From a virus: 57,990 bases of DNA. The number at the start of each line of letters is the position of its first letter. Position 1 is the first letter of the stretch. A model generated the notes under the pieces. That model made no database searches. It was not told where the DNA came from and saw only the letters and a program-made list of their open reading frames with translations. The stretch covers positions 1 through 57,990 of IMG/VR virus record IMGVR_UViG_3300032093_000153; one strand, given 5' to 3'. Shown piece by piece: positions 1 through 10,069 of the stretch. The position numbers were made by a program, and so were the translations under genes.

Positions 1-250
1 GAACTCAAGGAGCAACAGGTACAGGTACTCAAGGTCTTCAGGGACTTCAAGGAACAACAGGTACAGGTACTCAAGGTACTCAGGGAACTCAAGGTACTCA
101 GGGAACTCAAGGAGCAACAGGTACAGGTACTCAAGGTCTTCAGGGACTTCAAGGAACAACAGGTACAGGTACTCAAGGTACTCAGGGAACTCAAGGTACT
201 CAGGGAACTCAAGGAGCAACAGGTACAGGCACTCAGGGACTTCAAGGATT
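1..250 (+). repeat. Collagen-like short tandem repeat
   Basis: Near-perfect 9-18-bp units (GGTACTCAAGG, GGAACTCAAGG, GGTACAGGTACT) run from the window start to about base 250. They encode Gly-X-Y triplets of the fibre shaft. Such repeats commonly change length by recombination. Confidence 0.9.
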
Positions 251-722
251 ACAAGGTCCTGCTGCCGCAGGAGGTGGTGGTGGTTCATTAACAGTCGTTG
301 ATAATACAACTACAAATGCAACTTGGTATGTTGGAGTTCTCTCTGTTACGGCAGGAACTGCTTCAACTATTCACACATCGTCCACAAAACTTAATTTTAA
401 TCCAAGCACTGGAACTTTATCAGCAACTGTCTTTACATCTCTATCTGACCAAACACAAAAAACAAATGTAAGAAAAATTGAAAATGCTTTAGAGACAGTT
501 AAAAAAATTGAAGGTGTAAAATATGAATGGATAGATAATCACAATCAACCTTCAATTGGTGTAATTGCTCAAGAAATTGAAAAGGTACTTCCAGAAGTAG
601 TTACTACAAATGAGAGGGGACTAAAAACAGTATCTTATGGAAATATTGTTGCTGTATTAATTGAAGCAATTAAGGAGCAGCAAGTACAAATTGAAAGATT
701 GGAAAGAAAAATAAATGCCTAA
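1..722 (+). CDS. Collagen-like fibre protein C-terminus with S74-type chaperone domain (5' partial)
   Basis: The reading frame opens before the window (frame starting at base 3) and ends at TAA 720-722. The first ~85 codons are Gly-X-Y-like repeats ([16 protein letters not shown]), the collagen-like shaft seen in phage fibres. The C-terminus matches the S74 intramolecular chaperone family: an [14 protein letters not shown] stretch corresponding to the usual self-cleavage neighbourhood, then [16 protein letters not shown] and a coiled coil ending [12 protein letters not shown]. In that family the domain trimerises the fibre and then cleaves itself off. The role is inferred from these motifs; the stop overlaps the next start. 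Confidence 0.85.
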   Translation, partial: TQGATGTGTQGLQGLQGTTGTGTQGTQGTQGTQGTQGATGTGTQGLQGLQGTTGTGTQGTQGTQGTQGTQGATGTGTQGLQGLQGPAAAGGGGGSLTVVDNTTTNATWYVGVLSVTAGTASTIHTSSTKLNFNPSTGTLSATVFTSLSDQTQKTNVRKIENALETVKKIEGVKYEWIDNHNQPSIGVIAQEIEKVLPEVVTTNERGLKTVSYGNIVAVLIEAIKEQQVQIERLERKINA

Positions 723-1920
723 TCAATTCTTATCACTAGAAGGAGACTTAGAGAATTATTTTGTAAGTGAGTATTGGTTAATTGACCAGTGGATTGGTGA
801 TGAATTATGGACTTGGGGGTTTAATAATGTAGGACAATTGGGTGACAATACAACAACCCAAAGAAACACTCCATCCACAACATTTGCTGGAGGAACTAAT
901 TGGTCACAAATAAGTGCTGGAAACAATCATTCATTAGCACTCAAAACTGATGGAACTCTATGGACTTGGGGGAATAATGCCAATGGGCAATTGGGAGACA
1001 ATACAATAACTAATAAACTTACTCCAATCACAACATTTGCAGGAGGAACTAACTGGAAACAAGTTTCTTGCGGAAGAGGTCATTCATCAGCAATTAAAAC
1101 TGATGGTACTCTATGGATTTGGGGAAATAATTCTCAAGCACAATTGGGAATTAATGAAGGAGGAACAACGACAAATAGAACTACTCCAGTGACAACATTT
1201 GCTGGAGGAACTAATTGGAAACAAGTTTCTTGTGGAACTTTTTATACTGGAGCAATCAAAACTGATGGTACTTTATGGACTTGGGGTCGCAATGACATTG
1301 GTCAACTTGGAATTAATAGCACATTAAATGCATCTACTCCAGTCACCACATTTGCTGGGGGAACTAATTGGAATGAAGTTTCTTGTGGATATGCTTTTGC
1401 ATCAGCAATTAAAACTGATGGTACTCTATGGATTTGGGGATCAAATCTTAGAGCACATCTTGGAATTAATGATACAATAGATAGACTCACTCCAGTGACA
1501 ACATTTGCTGGAGGGACTAATTGGAAACAAGTTTCTTGTGGTGCTGAATTTCCTGCAGCAATTAAAACTGATGGAACTCTATGGATTTGGGGATATAATT
1601 CTGTTGGGCAATTGGGAATCAATGATTCTGGTGCAGCAGCAAGTAATAGATCTACTCCCGTCACTACATTTGCAGGTGGAACTAACTGGAAACGAGTTAA
1701 TTGTTCATATGGAAGTGTTGTATCGGCAATCAAAACTGATGGTACTTTATGGGTCTGGGGAAACAATGTTGTTGGAATGTTAGGAGTCAACGATACAACC
1801 AATAGACTTACTCCAGTGACAACATCAGCAGGAGGAACTAATTGGAAACAATCTTCCGGTGGATTTCCATTTGTTGCAGCAGTAACTTCAGGAATTCCAG
1901 CAGACCTACCCCTCTCATAA
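715..1920 (+). CDS. RCC1-repeat (beta-propeller) protein, probable virion surface/fibre component
   Basis: 401 aa with about seven RCC1-type repeats of ~50 aa, each with a KTDGTLW(T/I)WGNN core, a GQLG turn and [21 protein letters not shown]1 repeats form a seven-bladed propeller. The N-terminal ~25 residues are unrelated to the repeats. The start ATG overlaps the stop of the fibre gene, so the two are translationally coupled. Two further RCC1 genes follow in the window. A receptor-binding or fibre-tip role is inferred from position; the propeller fold is family knowledge. Confidence 0.85.
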   Translation: MPNQFLSLEGDLENYFVSEYWLIDQWIGDELWTWGFNNVGQLGDNTTTQRNTPSTTFAGGTNWSQISAGNNHSLALKTDGTLWTWGNNANGQLGDNTITNKLTPITTFAGGTNWKQVSCGRGHSSAIKTDGTLWIWGNNSQAQLGINEGGTTTNRTTPVTTFAGGTNWKQVSCGTFYTGAIKTDGTLWTWGRNDIGQLGINSTLNASTPVTTFAGGTNWNEVSCGYAFASAIKTDGTLWIWGSNLRAHLGINDTIDRLTPVTTFAGGTNWKQVSCGAEFPAAIKTDGTLWIWGYNSVGQLGINDSGAAASNRSTPVTTFAGGTNWKRVNCSYGSVVSAIKTDGTLWVWGNNVVGMLGVNDTTNRLTPVTTSAGGTNWKQSSGGFPFVAAVTSGIPADLPLS

Positions 1921-1922
1921 AT
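1915..1922 (+). promoter_or_regulatory. Late-promoter-like element CATAAATA
   Basis: CATAAATA at the end of the first RCC1 gene, 14 nt before the next ATG, resembles the T4-type late -10 TATAAATA with one mismatch. Confidence 0.4.
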
Positions 1923-1935
1923 ACTTAAAAAACTT

Positions 1936-2592
1936 ATGATGGAAATTGCATTAATTCATAATAATTCATTAATACTTGGACCGATGGGTTTTAATGTCCG
2001 AATGATTAATTCGGAATTGGAAGACCTTGAATTGGAAGATAGAATAACAACACAGAGTTACACCAACATACCAATTCATTTTTCTGATGAATTAACGCAC
2101 CTTCTTTTAATAGAAAAAGAAATTCCTGGATACGATCCAAATTATTATAATCTTGGAAATTTTAATTGGGAAATTATTGAAGAAGATAATGTCCCAATTA
2201 AAGTCAAACTAACTTATCCATTAGTTGAAAAAACAATAGAAGAAGTTAAATATTCAAGAAAGCAAGAAGTAACTGCAGAAAGAAAACAAAAAGAAAATAA
2301 AATTATTAGTCTTACAATTAATGAAACAGAAATTAAAATTGCAACTTCAAGAGAAGAAAGATTGATATTGGCATCAAAACTTTCAGCATCACCTGGATTA
2401 CATAATTATAAGTTCTCAAATACTTGGTTGGAAATTACAACAGAAAATCTTCAATATATTATTACTGAAATTGATAGAGTTGTTCAATCTGCTTATGATT
2501 GGGAGTTATCAAAACTTCAAGAAATTGATGCTTGCCAAACTCTTGATGAAATTTATAATGTAATCGTTAAAGAAGAAGTAGCAATCGGATGA
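1936..2592 (+). CDS. Tail-fibre assembly/DUF4376-like protein
   Basis: 218 aa, no signal peptide. The C-terminal half is helical and charged (RKQEVTAERKQKENKI, then REERLILASKLSAS and LEITTENLQYIITEI). This layout is like the DUF4376 part of phage tail-fibre assembly chaperones. It lies between two RCC1 genes and ends 7 nt before the next start. A chaperone role is inferred from layout and position; the family match is moderate. Confidence 0.5.
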   Translation: MMEIALIHNNSLILGPMGFNVRMINSELEDLELEDRITTQSYTNIPIHFSDELTHLLLIEKEIPGYDPNYYNLGNFNWEIIEEDNVPIKVKLTYPLVEKTIEEVKYSRKQEVTAERKQKENKIISLTINETEIKIATSREERLILASKLSASPGLHNYKFSNTWLEITTENLQYIITEIDRVVQSAYDWELSKLQEIDACQTLDEIYNVIVKEEVAIG

Positions 2593-2599
2593 AATAAAA

Positions 2600-5500
2600 A
2601 TGTCACTAGAAGTTACTACTAATTTTAGGGATAGTAATGGAGTTGATTTGGGGACAAAATTAGTCACCAAAGACTACTTAATAAGTGTTTATTCTTCTAT
2701 TGCACAGCAAATTGGACTTACTCCAGAATTATGGGTTTGGGGTAATAATAGTGCTGGTCAACTTGGAATTGATAATACTACTGATAAATCCACTCCAGTT
2801 ACAACATCTGTTGGTAGTTCTACTTGGAAACAAATTAGTTGTGGAGGTAGACATACCGCAGCAATCAAAAATGATGGGACACTATGGACTTGGGGTTATG
2901 GTGGAAATGGGAGACTTGGTAATGCTTTTCCATCAAGTTCAAATACCCCAATAACTACATTTGCTGGAGGGACTAATTGGAAACAAGTTTCTTGTGGTTC
3001 TGATTATACAGCAGCAGTTAAAACCGATGGAACTTTATGGACTTGGGGTTATGGTATGACAGGTGGTCTTGGAGTTTTGGAGAATTTATTAACAAGATCA
3101 ATAACACCAATCACGACATTCTCTGGTGGAACTAATTGGTCGGATACTGCAACTGGAGTTGCTGAGGAACTTTATACCATAAGTGGTGGTTATAAAATGA
3201 GTTCGGCAATCAAGACCGATGGAACTTTATGGACTTGGGGTTATCGGTTGACTGGAAATGCTAATGGTGGTACATTTGATACTCCAGTTACCACATTTGC
3301 CGGAGGAACTACATGGAAACAAGTTTCTAGTGGAAATAATCAAGTAGCATCGATTAAAACTGATGGAACTTTATGGATTTGGGGACGTAATACAGGAGGA
3401 GGATTAGGAATATCAGATACACAATCTGTTAGTTTTTTTGCTTCAACTCCGATCACAACAATTTCTGGAGGAACTAATTGGAAACAAGTTTCTTGTGGGT
3501 ATAATTACTCTGCAGCAGTTAAAACTGATGGAACTTTATGGACTTGGGGTAGTAGTGGAACCTTATTGACAAATATTCTTGCTAGAATTTTTGGAACCAG
3601 TATTCTACTGCCTATGATTATAAGTAAAGATTGGGCAGATACTGCAACTGGAGTTGCTGAAGAACTTTACACATTTGCTGGGGGAAAAACTCATAGTGCA
3701 GGAATAAAAACTGATGGAACTTTATGGACTTGGGGAAATAATGCATATGGTATTACTGCTTCTGGGCAATTAGGAATTGGTGCAGGTACAACCGAAAGAT
3801 CAACACCAACCACAACATTTGCTGGAGGGAGCACATGGAAACAAGTGAGTGTTGGTTATTATCATACAGCAGCAATCAAGACTGATGGAACTTTATGGAC
3901 TTGGGGAAATGGGGGTTCGGGAAGACTCGGAAATAATTTTATATCCAATAGATCAACTCCAGTCACCACATTTTCAGGAGGAAATACTTGGAAACAAGTT
4001 TCCTGTGGATCTTTTCATACGGCAGCAATTAAAACTGATGGTTCTTTATGGACTTGGGGACAAGGATCATATGGAGCACTTGGTGACGCAAGTATTATTT
4101 CTAAAAGTAGACCAGTCACAACATTTGCTGGAGGATTTTCTTGGAAGAGCGTTTCTGCTGGTAATAATGCTACGGCAGCAATTAAAACTGATGGAACTTT
4201 ATGGACTTGGGGATCAAATTTAAACGGTGAAGCTGGTATCAATATCTCTGCTGGGAGTACCAGAAGTACTCCAGTCACAACATTTGCTGGAGGAACTAAT
4301 TGGAGTCAAGTAAGTTGTGGTGGTTTATATAAATCAGCAATTAAAACAGATGGAACTTTATGGACTTGGGGCTCTACTCTGAATGGGATACTTGGTAATG
4401 GAATTATAACTGGAAATAGATCTACTCCGGTCACCACATTTGCTGGAGGAACTAATTGGAAACAAGTAATGTCTGGAACTTCTCATACAGTAGCAATCAA
4501 GACTGATGGAACTTTATGGACTTGGGGCAGTGGAAGTAACGGAAGACTTGGAAATAATTCTACCAGTTCTACATCTACTCCGGTTACCACATTTGCCGGT
4601 GGAACAACTTGGAAACAAGTGGCTGCTGGTGATACTCATACCATAGCATTGCGTGATGATGGTACAACTAAAGAGTTATTTTCTTTTGGTAATAATATTA
4701 GAGGGCAACTTGGATCTTCAGTTGCTAATAATGTACCCGGTCAGGTATTTTCATATACAAATAACTGGAAACAAGTTTCTTGTTCTTCATCAGGTAGTCA
4801 TATAGGAGCAATCAAAACTGATGGAACTCTATGGACTTGGGGTAATGGTGCCAATGGACGACTTGGAAATGCAATTATAACTGGAACTATATCTACTCCA
4901 GTCACAACATTTTCTGGAGGAACAACTTGGTCACAAGTTTCTTGTGGAGATGGTCATACAGCAGCAATAAAAACTGATGGCACATTATGGACTTGGGGTC
5001 GTAATACTGTTGTACAATTAGGAAACAACACAGCAACAAATGCATCTACTCCAATTACAACATTTGCTGGGGGGACCAACTGGAAACAAGTTTCTTGTGG
5101 GTATCATACTGCGGCAGTCAAAACTGACGGAACTTTATGGGCATGGGGTGCTAATACCTCTGGGCAACTAGGTATTAACAATCTAAGCAATAGATCAACT
5201 CCAGTTACCACATTTGCTGGAGGAACAACTTGGAAACAAGTTTCCTGTGGACAAGTCCACACATTAGCATTGAGTGATGACACTATTAATAAAAGATTAT
5301 TTGTTTTTGGAAGTAATTCTGACGGGAGACTTGGAACCAGAATATCTATATTTAATCCCGTAACTACATTTGCAGGAGGAACCAACTGGAAACAAGTTTC
5401 TTGTGGGTATCATACTGCGGCAGTCAAAACTGACGGAACTTTATGGGCATGGGGCAATAATACTAATGGGCAAATTGGAATCAATGATACTATTACCATC

Positions 5501-6079
5501 AAAACCACTCCAGTAACAACATTTGCTGGAGGAACAACTTGGAAACAAGTTTCTTGTGGATCTTTTCATACGGCAGCAATCAAAACTGATGGAACTTTAT
5601 GGGTATGGGGCAGTAATTCCGATCGTCAAGTGGGAAACAATTCAATCACCACATCCATATCCGCACCTGTGACTACATTTTCTGGGGGAACTAATTGGAA
5701 ACAAGTTTCCTGTGGACCTAATTTTACTGCAGCAATCAAAACTGATGGGACTTTATGGGCATGGGGAAACAATACTACTCGTCAAATAGGAAATAATTCA
5801 ACAACTACATATATATCTACACCTGTAACTACATTCACAGGAGGAAACAATTGGAAACAAGTTTCTTGTGGAGGTGGCATTAATATTGGAATGGTGGCAG
5901 CAATTAAAACTGATGGAACTTTATGGACTTGGGGCAATAATTATAGAGGAGCATTGGGAATTAATAGCAGTCAAACTACAGCATCTACTCCAGTGACTAC
6001 ATTTGCGGGAGGAGGAAATTGGAAACAAATCTCCGTAGCAGTCCATATGTCAGCAATCAAATCTACAGATATAATATAA
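2600..6079 (+). CDS. Giant RCC1-repeat protein, about 21 repeats
   Basis: 1159 aa, almost entirely RCC1 repeats: I count about 21 KTDGTLWxWG-type blades, enough for about three seven-bladed propellers. Two blades are degenerate (RDDGTTKELFSFG and SDDTINKRLFVFG). The N-terminal ~45 residues (MSLEVTTNFRD..) lack the repeat and may anchor it to the virion. DNA repeats are long and nearly identical between blades, so blade gain or loss by recombination is likely. A surface-exposed adhesin or fibre role is inferred from neighbours. Confidence 0.85.
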   Translation: MSLEVTTNFRDSNGVDLGTKLVTKDYLISVYSSIAQQIGLTPELWVWGNNSAGQLGIDNTTDKSTPVTTSVGSSTWKQISCGGRHTAAIKNDGTLWTWGYGGNGRLGNAFPSSSNTPITTFAGGTNWKQVSCGSDYTAAVKTDGTLWTWGYGMTGGLGVLENLLTRSITPITTFSGGTNWSDTATGVAEELYTISGGYKMSSAIKTDGTLWTWGYRLTGNANGGTFDTPVTTFAGGTTWKQVSSGNNQVASIKTDGTLWIWGRNTGGGLGISDTQSVSFFASTPITTISGGTNWKQVSCGYNYSAAVKTDGTLWTWGSSGTLLTNILARIFGTSILLPMIISKDWADTATGVAEELYTFAGGKTHSAGIKTDGTLWTWGNNAYGITASGQLGIGAGTTERSTPTTTFAGGSTWKQVSVGYYHTAAIKTDGTLWTWGNGGSGRLGNNFISNRSTPVTTFSGGNTWKQVSCGSFHTAAIKTDGSLWTWGQGSYGALGDASIISKSRPVTTFAGGFSWKSVSAGNNATAAIKTDGTLWTWGSNLNGEAGINISAGSTRSTPVTTFAGGTNWSQVSCGGLYKSAIKTDGTLWTWGSTLNGILGNGIITGNRSTPVTTFAGGTNWKQVMSGTSHTVAIKTDGTLWTWGSGSNGRLGNNSTSSTSTPVTTFAGGTTWKQVAAGDTHTIALRDDGTTKELFSFGNNIRGQLGSSVANNVPGQVFSYTNNWKQVSCSSSGSHIGAIKTDGTLWTWGNGANGRLGNAIITGTISTPVTTFSGGTTWSQVSCGDGHTAAIKTDGTLWTWGRNTVVQLGNNTATNASTPITTFAGGTNWKQVSCGYHTAAVKTDGTLWAWGANTSGQLGINNLSNRSTPVTTFAGGTTWKQVSCGQVHTLALSDDTINKRLFVFGSNSDGRLGTRISIFNPVTTFAGGTNWKQVSCGYHTAAVKTDGTLWAWGNNTNGQIGINDTITIKTTPVTTFAGGTTWKQVSCGSFHTAAIKTDGTLWVWGSNSDRQVGNNSITTSISAPVTTFSGGTNWKQVSCGPNFTAAIKTDGTLWAWGNNTTRQIGNNSTTTYISTPVTTFTGGNNWKQVSCGGGINIGMVAAIKTDGTLWTWGNNYRGALGINSSQTTASTPVTTFAGGGNWKQISVAVHMSAIKSTDII
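2740..6050 (+). repeat. Imperfect ~150-bp tandem repeats encoding RCC1 blades
   Basis: Recurring blocks such as AAAACTGATGGAACTTTATGG and TGGAAACAAGTTTCTTGTGG recur about every 150-190 bp and are also present at 780-1860 and 10510-11570. They explain numerous spurious antisense frames in the region. Confidence 0.85.
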
Positions 6080-6082
6080 ATA
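6075..6082 (+). promoter_or_regulatory. Late promoter TATAAATA
   Basis: Exact TATAAATA overlapping the stop of the giant RCC1 gene, 22 nt before the ATG at 6104. It matches the -10-only late promoter type of T4-like phages and would drive the decoration-gene cluster. Confidence 0.6.
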
Positions 6083-6103
6083 TTTTAAATCAATAGACTT
6101 ATA

Positions 6104-7450
6104 ATGAATCCACTTGAATTGGTCGTAAAGACTTTACATTCGTTTGACGAAAAAGAACTTACTAAACAAGTTCTCCAAGCATTTGGCAAGAGAGCAGAAA
6201 CATTCAAACAATATGATGATGTAGCAAAGATTTTTTTTGAAATCAAAGACTTCACAAATGCTATAGTTTATGGAGAAAAGGCATTACAATTAGCACAATC
6301 TTCACAAGAAAAATATATAACATCTAAAAATTTGATTAATGCTTATAATCAAAATAATTATCCCGAAAAAGCAATTACTCAAATTTCAAAAATTAAATCA
6401 CAAAATCCTCAAGATGCCGAATTGCTACTTGAAGAGACTTTTTCGTATTCTGCAATCAATCAAAAAGACAAAGCAGAAAAACTTCTTTCCAATTTAATTA
6501 AATATAAACTCCCAGAAGAAATAGAAAGAAAGGCATATCATAATCTTTCTGGGCATTATTTCCGAAAAGATGATTTGCAGACAGGACTTCAACATTTCCT
6601 TAAGGCAGGAGAAGTAGAGGCATATAAGAACAGACAAGTTCCACCATTTCCAAAATGGAACGGAAAAGTTACTCCTGGTAAAACTATAGTAATTGATAGT
6701 CAGTGTGGTGCTGGTGATGAAATAATTCATGTAAGATTCATGAAGCACATCAAAGAACTTGGAATGAATCCAATCTGGACAACTACAAGAAAACACATTC
6801 AAGATATTTTTAACTATAACGGATTTCAAACAGAATTAGTTTGGGATAAACCAAAATTTCCAGAAGATTCGGAATGGGTTTATGCTCTTGCACTTCCTTA
6901 TTATCTCAATCTTTCTGTAAATGATTTGGGAAAAGAACCTTACCTCAAACCGTTACCAGAAAAAGAAAAAAAATATTCATACTTAAAAAATGATGACAAA
7001 TATAAAATTGGAATCTTTTGGAACTCAGGTTCTGGATTTGAACAAGCACACTTTAGAAGTATGGATTTTTTTGATTTGTGGAATGCTATTTGCAAACCAG
7101 AATATTCACTTTATTCACTTCAAATGAGTGACACTCCAGTTCCTGATTCTTGCAAAAATCACATTAAAGAATTTCATTCCAAAGACAGAGAGTTTTCCGA
7201 TACTTTCTCTATTATAAATCAAATGGACTTGGTGATTACTTCTTGCACCTCTGTAGCACATATTGCTGCGTCTATGGGTAAAGAAGTATGTGTCTTTGTT
7301 CCAATTATGGAATATTATGTTTGGGCAAGTTCTACTGGAAAATCTTGGTGGTATGGTGATAATGTTCATCTCTTTAGGCAAAAGAAACCAAGAACTTGGA
7401 ATGAACCTTTAATTGAATTGAAGGAGTTTCTAAATGATAGAGGAGTATAA
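6104..7450 (+). CDS. TPR protein with GT9/GT41-like glycosyltransferase domain
   Basis: 448 aa. Residues ~1-180 are helical TPR-like pairs. The C-terminal part carries CGAGDEIIHVRFMKHIKELG, KIGIFWNSGSGFEQAH and MDLVITSCTSVAHIAASMGKEVCVFVP, the pattern of heptosyltransferase/O-GlcNAc-transferase-like GT-B enzymes that bind a nucleotide sugar near the last motif. It starts a long run of coupled genes (next ATG overlaps by 17 nt). A glycan- or virion-protein-modifying role is inferred; substrate unknown. Confidence 0.7.
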   Translation: MNPLELVVKTLHSFDEKELTKQVLQAFGKRAETFKQYDDVAKIFFEIKDFTNAIVYGEKALQLAQSSQEKYITSKNLINAYNQNNYPEKAITQISKIKSQNPQDAELLLEETFSYSAINQKDKAEKLLSNLIKYKLPEEIERKAYHNLSGHYFRKDDLQTGLQHFLKAGEVEAYKNRQVPPFPKWNGKVTPGKTIVIDSQCGAGDEIIHVRFMKHIKELGMNPIWTTTRKHIQDIFNYNGFQTELVWDKPKFPEDSEWVYALALPYYLNLSVNDLGKEPYLKPLPEKEKKYSYLKNDDKYKIGIFWNSGSGFEQAHFRSMDFFDLWNAICKPEYSLYSLQMSDTPVPDSCKNHIKEFHSKDREFSDTFSIINQMDLVITSCTSVAHIAASMGKEVCVFVPIMEYYVWASSTGKSWWYGDNVHLFRQKKPRTWNEPLIELKEFLNDRGV

Positions 7451-7916
7451 TTTATCTTATCTTAATCTTGAATACTTAAAAAATACACTTTTACACACAA
7501 AAACAAGTTCGCACGGACTTGTAACGAAAGGTACTTCCACTTATAATCACGGAATGCCAATCCTAATGTATCCAGAACTGACTGGATTGAGAAATATTCT
7601 CAAACAATATGTTAGACTGTATTGCAATAAGTATGATATTTTACCTCTAAAGTTTATTAATAGTTGGTTTAATATTTCACAATCAGGAAATAAACTTAAG
7701 GCACATAAGCATGAAGAAAGTATTATTAGTGGAGCATTTTATATTTCTGGAAAAACTCCATTAATTTTTTCAGATACATCCGTCAAACCTTATTCTGGAT
7801 TGTTAGTCATCTTCTCAAGTGATTTGATTCACTATACGGAAGAAGAAACAGAAGAAAGAATAGTTATCAGTTTCAATACCGATTATGAAGAAAGCACTCG
7901 TTACACTGGACATTAA
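7434..7916 (+). CDS. Putative 2OG-Fe(II) oxygenase-like protein
   Basis: 160 aa with the double-stranded beta-helix pattern common in cyanophages: NSWFNISQSG, KAHKHEE (proximal metal His), FSSDLIHYTEEE (distal His) and ERIVISFN (2-oxoglutarate-binding Arg). This family hydroxylates proteins or small molecules using Fe(II) and 2-oxoglutarate. Its coupling to glycosyltransferase genes suggests hydroxylation before glycosylation, which is inference. Confidence 0.65.
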   Translation: MIEEYNLSYLNLEYLKNTLLHTKTSSHGLVTKGTSTYNHGMPILMYPELTGLRNILKQYVRLYCNKYDILPLKFINSWFNISQSGNKLKAHKHEESIISGAFYISGKTPLIFSDTSVKPYSGLLVIFSSDLIHYTEEETEERIVISFNTDYEESTRYTGH

Positions 7917-8607
7917 TTACAACAAAGACATCACAAATCTTACATATCCTTATATGAGGAAGTATGCTGAGAGAATTGGTGCTGATTTTGTAATTATGAA
8001 TGAGAGAAAATTTCCACATCTCTCAGCAAATATGGAAAAGTTTCAATTATATGAAATTGGAGCAAACTATGATTGGACTATTTTTCTTGATGCGGATGCT
8101 TTAATTCATCCAAATTGTCCAGACATTACTGAAATTTATGATAAGAATTGTGTAATCTTTAACAGACACGATTATTATCCGTTCAGATTCAAACACAATA
8201 ATTATGTAAGAAGGGATGGAAGAAATATTGCTGCTTGTACTTGGTTATGTGTTTTTAGTGACTGGACTCGTCATGCTTGGAAACCACACAAAAATCCAGA
8301 GCAGTTCATAGACCAAATCAATCCTATGGATTTGGAAAAAAACTTTGGATATGAACCTCATCATATTTTAGATGATTACTTGGTGAGTCGTAATATCGCA
8401 AAGTATGGATTAAAAGTTGAAACATTATATCAATTAGTTCCAAAAGATGCTAAGATGAACTATTGGTTCAATCACGACTTTTGCATCACTGAAGATGATA
8501 AAATTAACCTTCTTAAAATGTGGATAGATAAGATTGAAAAAGGTTCTTATCGTGAAGAAAACAAGATTGAAGAAGAACTATGGGGATGGAAAAGAGGTTT
8601 AGTATGA
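7885..8607 (+). CDS. GT-A-type glycosyltransferase
   Basis: 240 aa. MKKALVTLDINYNKD begins a Rossmann-like N-terminus and WTIFLDADALIHP is a DxD-type metal/nucleotide-sugar site around residue 72. The layout resembles GT8/GT34-like galactosyltransferases. The ATG lies inside the preceding gene and the end overlaps the next start by ATGA, so it is translationally coupled. The sugar is unknown. Confidence 0.65.
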   Translation: MKKALVTLDINYNKDITNLTYPYMRKYAERIGADFVIMNERKFPHLSANMEKFQLYEIGANYDWTIFLDADALIHPNCPDITEIYDKNCVIFNRHDYYPFRFKHNNYVRRDGRNIAACTWLCVFSDWTRHAWKPHKNPEQFIDQINPMDLEKNFGYEPHHILDDYLVSRNIAKYGLKVETLYQLVPKDAKMNYWFNHDFCITEDDKINLLKMWIDKIEKGSYREENKIEEELWGWKRGLV

Positions 8608-9392
8608 AGTTTTTATTTTTAGTCGGGTCTGCACTTAAACATTTTCAAGAAGAACATTTTAGTGCATATGATGAGGAGCAAAGGTTTAATCAAACACTAG
8701 ACACAATTGAGTGCATAAGAAATAAAGTTCCAGATTCTTATGTTGTTTTATTTGAGTGTTCGTCTAAACCAATTAATCAAAAACAAAGGGATATACTTGA
8801 AGAAAAATGTGACTTGTTTTTAGAGTTTTATTCGGAACCAGTCATTCAGCAAATTTATGAAAACATTGAAAAAAGACCAGAATTGATTACCTATGGAAAA
8901 TCATTATTGGAAACTAGAGGTTTATTGAATGCACTTTATGAAATTAAAGAGCACAATCTCTTCAATGATAGTCAAAGAGTTTTCAAATTAACTGGAAGAT
9001 ATTTACTAAATGGTGATTTCAATATTGAAGATTATCAAAGTAAATTTTTAGAAGGTCATTATGTAATTAAGAAATATGATTATCTTTCAGAAGAAGAACA
9101 GAATTTGAATGAAAAAAGTCTTGAGAATGTCTATGCATATCTTTATGGTGCTAAAGGTATGATGATTACAGGTTTATGGTCTTTTGATAGAATTTTATTT
9201 AATGAAGCAGTGGAAGCACTTGAGAAAGCATTTTTTTATATGGAAAAAATGATACAATATACTGCTGGTACTGATGTGGAGCATTCACTTTATCGTTTTA
9301 TCAATAAAAAAAATATCATTAGTATTCCCAATCTTGGTCTGACTTTAATCAAAGGAATGAGTGGTGAAAATGGGGGAACATATCATACGTGA
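8604..9392 (+). CDS. Hypothetical protein, possibly glycosyltransferase-like
   Basis: 262 aa from ATG 8604, chosen because ATGA overlaps the previous stop. It begins with a beta strand (MKFLFLVGSAL) followed by alternating helices and strands, and has FKLTGRYLLNGDF, similar in layout to phage proteins annotated as WavE/GT-like. I cannot place it in a family with certainty; context places it in the glycan cluster. Confidence 0.6.
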   Translation: MKFLFLVGSALKHFQEEHFSAYDEEQRFNQTLDTIECIRNKVPDSYVVLFECSSKPINQKQRDILEEKCDLFLEFYSEPVIQQIYENIEKRPELITYGKSLLETRGLLNALYEIKEHNLFNDSQRVFKLTGRYLLNGDFNIEDYQSKFLEGHYVIKKYDYLSEEEQNLNEKSLENVYAYLYGAKGMMITGLWSFDRILFNEAVEALEKAFFYMEKMIQYTAGTDVEHSLYRFINKKNIISIPNLGLTLIKGMSGENGGTYHT

Positions 9393-10069
9393 AAATAGCA
9401 ATTTTTTATCACATAGGACAAACAGGTTTAGGTGCTTTTATCTATCAACAACAGGTTCATAGATTATATGCTTCTGGTCTTATGAATGTGGCAAGTCATA
9501 TTCATTTTGGAGTCAATGGAGACCAAGAGTTGTTTAATGTTTCTGAAAAAGTAAAAGTAACTTACAATCCAAAGGAACATTGGACAACAGAAAAGCAAAC
9601 ACTACTTGACTTAAAAAAATTCTGTAAGGAAAATCAAGACTATAAAGTTCTTTATTTTCATACTAAAGGAGCAACAAAAAATGAACTCTGCGTTCAATCT
9701 TGGAGACTGATGATGGAATATTTTGTGATTGATAAATGGAAGGAATGTGTAAAATATCTTGATCAATATACTTGTGTCGGATGTCATTTAGGGACGATTG
9801 GACCAAGTATTTGTGCAGATGGTTCTTTGATAGAAAATGATAAGACTTATGCATATATGGGGAACTTTTGGTGGGCAAATGCTTCCTATATAAACACAAT
9901 CAAATCAAGATATATGGATTCTGATTGTAGAATGGAAAAAGAAAGATGGATTGGTGATAGTGATACTTGCTATCCAAAAACACTATACAATAATTCAGAA
10001 TTTGATTCCGATCCTTTTAACTTTAATAATTATTCTTACTATTTCAAGGAGGATGATTATGTTTCGTGA
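9389..10069 (+). CDS. Glycosyltransferase-cluster protein with HTKG motif
   Basis: 226 aa with a GTG start overlapping the previous stop (GTGA). Motifs YFHTKGATKNE and MGNFWWANASYI are typical of rhamnan-synthesis/capsular-type domains found beside glycosyltransferases in cyanobacteria and phages. Cysteine-rich stretch CVGCHLGTIGPSIC. A glycan-related role is inferred. Confidence 0.6.
   Translation: MKIAIFYHIGQTGLGAFIYQQQVHRLYASGLMNVASHIHFGVNGDQELFNVSEKVKVTYNPKEHWTTEKQTLLDLKKFCKENQDYKVLYFHTKGATKNELCVQSWRLMMEYFVIDKWKECVKYLDQYTCVGCHLGTIGPSICADGSLIENDKTYAYMGNFWWANASYINTIKSRYMDSDCRMEKERWIGDSDTCYPKTLYNNSEFDSDPFNFNNYSYYFKEDDYVS

Noticed and set aside
1-250. Regularly spaced short repeats that could suggest a CRISPR array
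   Set aside because: Repeats are in-frame Gly-X-Y codons with no unique spacers of constant length; they continue into a fibre protein.
1302-1802. Long open frames on the minus strand and in the second forward frame across the RCC1 genes (also 2685, 3849, 4015, 5104, 10546, 11124, 11338)
   Set aside because: They mirror the repeated RCC1 codons, contain only repeat-derived peptides and have no start signals; shadows of the real frame.
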